Below are positions 61,494 through 64,000 of a stretch of 64,000 nucleotides of DNA, one piece after another. The notes beneath the pieces were generated by a model that saw only the letters and a program-made list of their open reading frames with translations, did not search any database and had not been told where the DNA came from. The stretch's first letter is position 1. The number at the start of each line of letters is the position of its first letter. Both the position numbers and the translations under genes were made by a program. The stretch lies in the NCBI GenBank assembly GCA_002794785.1, contig NBBA01000008.1, positions 868,001 through 932,000 on the forward strand. The letters are read 5' to 3'. Source of the DNA: Coniferiporia sulphurascens (taxonomy: Eukaryota; Basidiomycota; Agaricomycetes; Hymenochaetales; Hymenochaetaceae).

Positions 61494-61691
61494 GGGGGAA
61501 GAGAAGAATAAAGAAGATAGGGGATGGGGATGGAAAGGAAGTGGGGAGTGGTGAAGTTATGTGTAAAACAGCTCGACGGATGTCTACTGTGAGGGAGAGC
61601 TTGGTGTGGGTAGTTAACCCAGGGAGTTTAGGGGCGGCGAATGTGGCTGTGCAAAGGGTGAGATGATGGTGGTCAGAGGTCAAGGGGTTTG

Positions 61692-61706
61692 CTTTTCTGG
61701 AGTTCT
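61692..61706. repeat. Target-site duplication, 5' side of the LINE
   Basis: CTTTTCTGGAGTTCT, perfect match to 54983-54997. Confidence 0.88.
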
Positions 61707-62883
61707 CGAACAGATGCGACTATCATTCATGATACTACTAATAAAAGGCTCAGACAAGTTTCTCGAGAGTCCGCATCCACAAAATACCACCTCACAGTAC
61801 CGTCACTGCTTTTCGTGTCTACATATGAGCTAATGTCTCTGAAAGCCCTTTCCTGCTCTTTCGGCACGGTCGCCTGCCTTTATCAAAGAATCTACGCAAA
61901 CACTTCTTTTCATCACAGAGGTTCCGTCCGCTAGACGCCCTGAAGTTCTTGGAGCACCGCTCCCGTGCAAATGTAATCGAGCTGCTACCTAAACTATCGC
62001 ACGGCATTTCCGAAAATTCGGGAACGTTGGATGCACTAGACCACTAGAGACTTTTTACAACTTGAAATCAGCTAGCTGTGCCTGATCGCTGTACATAATA
62101 TCCCGGGGCTCGGGCGTTTCTCTTCCGTCTTCTTTGACAGCTGCTGTGTGGTCGACGTTTCCTGTGTCGTGGTGCGAACTGTCTCTGTGAGGTGAACTGA
62201 CGCCTAAGCTTGAAGTTTCCTCCGGTGCCTTGGGGTGGGAGGAGGCTTGTCGACGAATCCCGAAATGCACGCCTTCGACTTCGCCACTTTCGAGCTGCGG
62301 CAAGGGGTTTCCATAAAAAGGAAGGCATCTCACACACACATTTATATTGCCAGTACTAAATGTGCGCTTAGGACAGAATTAAGCACGGTGATTCGTGAAA
62401 ACACATCAGGCTCAATTGCACATTGAGCACCACCTTGAGGCACCAAACATTTCTGGCTCCTGTATTCGCGCGCCACATTCCTGTTTGTGGCAGGACCTTG
62501 AAAACTGGGCGCTCCGTTGCTACGCGTAACCCCAGTTTGTTGCTAGTCACCGCCTTGCGTACTGTTATTCGTGAAATATGTATCACAAGCTGGAAATGTG
62601 CGATGCAAATTAAAGGCGACATACAGTAGACTCTGCTCCAGCCCAGAACGTTGTCGCATGGAAGGATGCGGTCTTTGCGGGCAGGCCGCTTTTACCACTG
62701 TACCGGTGCAACTATAAGACAATGATGGTGTCAAGTAAGTTGTACTAATATCGTCTCATCGAAACTTTCCCCTTGCCGCCATCCACCAGCTCCGTATTCA
62801 GCGGTTCGAATACAGGGCGCCACAAATAGACCCGTACACTTGCATTCTGGGCAAGGCGCCACATTTCTCGCTCTCTCAACAAG
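61707..62883. other. Upstream region of TM-WD40 copy B
   Basis: About 1.2 kb with no supported gene. Parts are related to 48,450-49,000 upstream of copy A, marking the duplicated block. Open frames here (61819-62007, 62055-62339) are not conserved as protein. Confidence 0.45.
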
Positions 62884-64000
62884 ATGGACAGCGCCTCGAG
62901 GTCCTCTTCAGATGTGGAAGTAATCGATGACACGGATTATGACTCCACAGATTCACTTTCTGAAATTTCAGAGCGTATGTTGCTCTCGTGATACCTATAC
63001 GATCCTGCCTTTAACTGACTGCCATTCCAAACCCACACGTAGAAAAGAAATCTCTGACCATTGGTGAAGAAACCTACAATATTTTCGTCAAAGTGGGGGA
63101 ATTCGTAACGTGAGTACTAAATCGGATAGAGGTACAAGATGCATTTATTTTTTACGGTGAATTTTTATAGGACGTGCAAGGACCTGGAAAAATTTGTACG
63201 TGTATAGAACGTCCAAAATCAGCGATTAAAAAATAATAAAATTGTTGGGTTACAGCTCACCGGATTTGCAAATCGTGTACTAAAGATAAACTCGACTCTC
63301 ACTCTCGTCAAAGCATCGCGCGAGCTGGCGAAAAGTCTTCGCAGAGCCCGACAAAACTTTGAAACTGATAAGGACAGAATCAAAAAGAATGACCCACCCG
63401 ATCCGGAATCAACTGTGTTGATCCGATTCAGCGACTTAAAGGGAATCTCCAGGACTGTAAATGACTTCAATTCTGGTAAGTTTTAAACTTTAATTGGATA
63501 CGAGTTCTTGTGCGTGCCCGGGACTAATTACAACAGCAATAACGGATTTCGAGGATTATTCTGACAAAAAGGGCTATAGGGCATTGCGAGAATTTAATTC
63601 CGAGCTGTCAGTACGTACATATAACAGCCTGTTTGCTGACAGGATGGTTTTATACATAACCAAATCAGGCCTTAACGAATTCCCTCGAATACTTCGGTAA
63701 TATCCGCCCGATCTCTTACCCAAATTCGGGGAAATACTGATTTAACTGGCAGGTGATGGCATTAGCACGGTTCATGTAACCGAGTTTGTGGGGGCAAGAA
63801 TTGATCTCTTAAAGTCTGACCTAAAAGGAACGACTTTTTTTCTGAAACGGTTCAATAAGATGGGTATGTGATGTCAAATGTGTTTAAAGGGCGTCTAACG
63901 CCATGTCTCAGGTATACAATGCATCAAATATGCGCAAAAAAGATCTATCAAGGTGACCTCAAATGCAGCAACTGTGGCTACATTTTTCGCGGGCGTTGCT
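62884..64000 (+). CDS. TM-WD40 protein copy B (5' part, runs off the right edge)
   Basis: Start MDSASRSSSDVEVIDDTDYD at 62884, followed by EKKSLTIGEETYNIFVKVGE, FVTTCKDLEKF, LTGFANRVLKINSTLTLVKA, LIRFSDLKGISRTVNDFNS, AITDFEDYSDKKGYRALREF, HVTEFVGARIDLLKSDLKGT, KYAQKRSIKVTSNAATVATF. Exon order and splice positions match copy A throughout, with clear protein similarity after the divergent N-terminal ~30 residues. The membrane segments and WD40 part lie beyond the window. No break seen in the visible part. Confidence 0.72.

Larger units (their letters stand above)
54998..61691 (-). mobile_element. Full-length non-LTR (LINE) retrotransposon, two ORFs
   Basis: A ~6.7-kb element on the minus strand. 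It has a 3' A-tail (seen as a T-run at 54,997-55,017), ORF2 (endonuclease, reverse transcriptase, RNase H, C-terminal zinc motif), ORF1 (gag-like, zinc knuckles) and a ~200-nt 5' leader (61,494-61,691). It is bounded by a perfect 15-bp target-site duplication, so the insertion is complete and fairly recent. Two ORFs with an APE-type endonuclease and RNase H place it near the Tad1/Deceiver/Inkcap groups of fungal LINEs; which one needs a tree. ORF1 is open throughout; ORF2 is not. The element is AT-richer than the surrounding genes. Confidence 0.93.

Overview
This window is chromosomal DNA from a filamentous basidiomycete, most likely a mushroom-forming Agaricomycete. The evidence is genes split by many 50-75 nt GT-AG introns, a tandem array of basidiomycete-type cytochrome P450s, a fungal two-ORF LINE, and protein families typical of that class: a TM-plus-WD40 family, a Mug135-like coiled-coil protein and a membrane-anchored GH3 beta-glucosidase. 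No operons, rRNA, tRNA or CRISPR were seen. Exon boundaries were read by eye from splice signals and family conservation, so gene spans are firmer than individual exons.

Layout. 0.7-4.2 kb (-): GH3 beta-glucosidase with an N-terminal membrane anchor. 4.6-8.5 kb (+): phosphatidylethanolamine N-methyltransferase (CHO2). 8.9-11.1 kb (-): ornithine aminotransferase (CAR2). 12.6-26.7 kb (-): four tandem P450 paralogues. Copies 1 and 2 lie in a recent ~4-kb duplication that includes their upstream DNA, copy 3 is older but intact, and copy 4 is a frameshifted pseudogene. 27.1-28.5 kb (+): TauD/TfdA-type 2-oxoglutarate dioxygenase. 29.1-29.9 kb (+): Mug135-like coiled-coil protein. 31.0-32.1 kb (+): BTB/POZ protein. 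32.4-33.1 kb (-): small membrane protein. 34.1-36.2 kb (-): METTL16-type RNA m6A methyltransferase, divergent from mitochondrial Mn-SOD (36.4-37.3 kb, +). 38.5-40.5 kb (+): secreted TIM-barrel-like protein of unknown activity with a 10-nt microexon. 42.7-44.1 kb (+): Sur7/PalI (Rim9)-like membrane protein. 45.3-45.9 kb (-): histone H2A.Z. 49.2-53.4 kb (+) and 62.9 kb to the right edge (+): two paralogous TM-plus-WD40 proteins. 55.0-61.7 kb (-): a LINE retrotransposon with a T-run and a perfect 15-bp target-site duplication, sitting between the two paralogues.

How it fits together. The housekeeping genes (CHO2, CAR2, SOD2, METTL16, H2A.Z) are independent single genes. The accessory parts are the P450 array with its neighbouring dioxygenase, which looks like an oxidative-metabolism cluster without a recognisable backbone synthase, and the TM-WD40 tandem pair with the LINE. 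The LINE keeps intact ORF1, but ORF2 carries three premature stops, each explicable by a single transition. No clearly novel system was found. The least-described items are the secreted barrel-like protein, the TM-WD40 family and a possible unknown gene at 53.8-54.7 kb.
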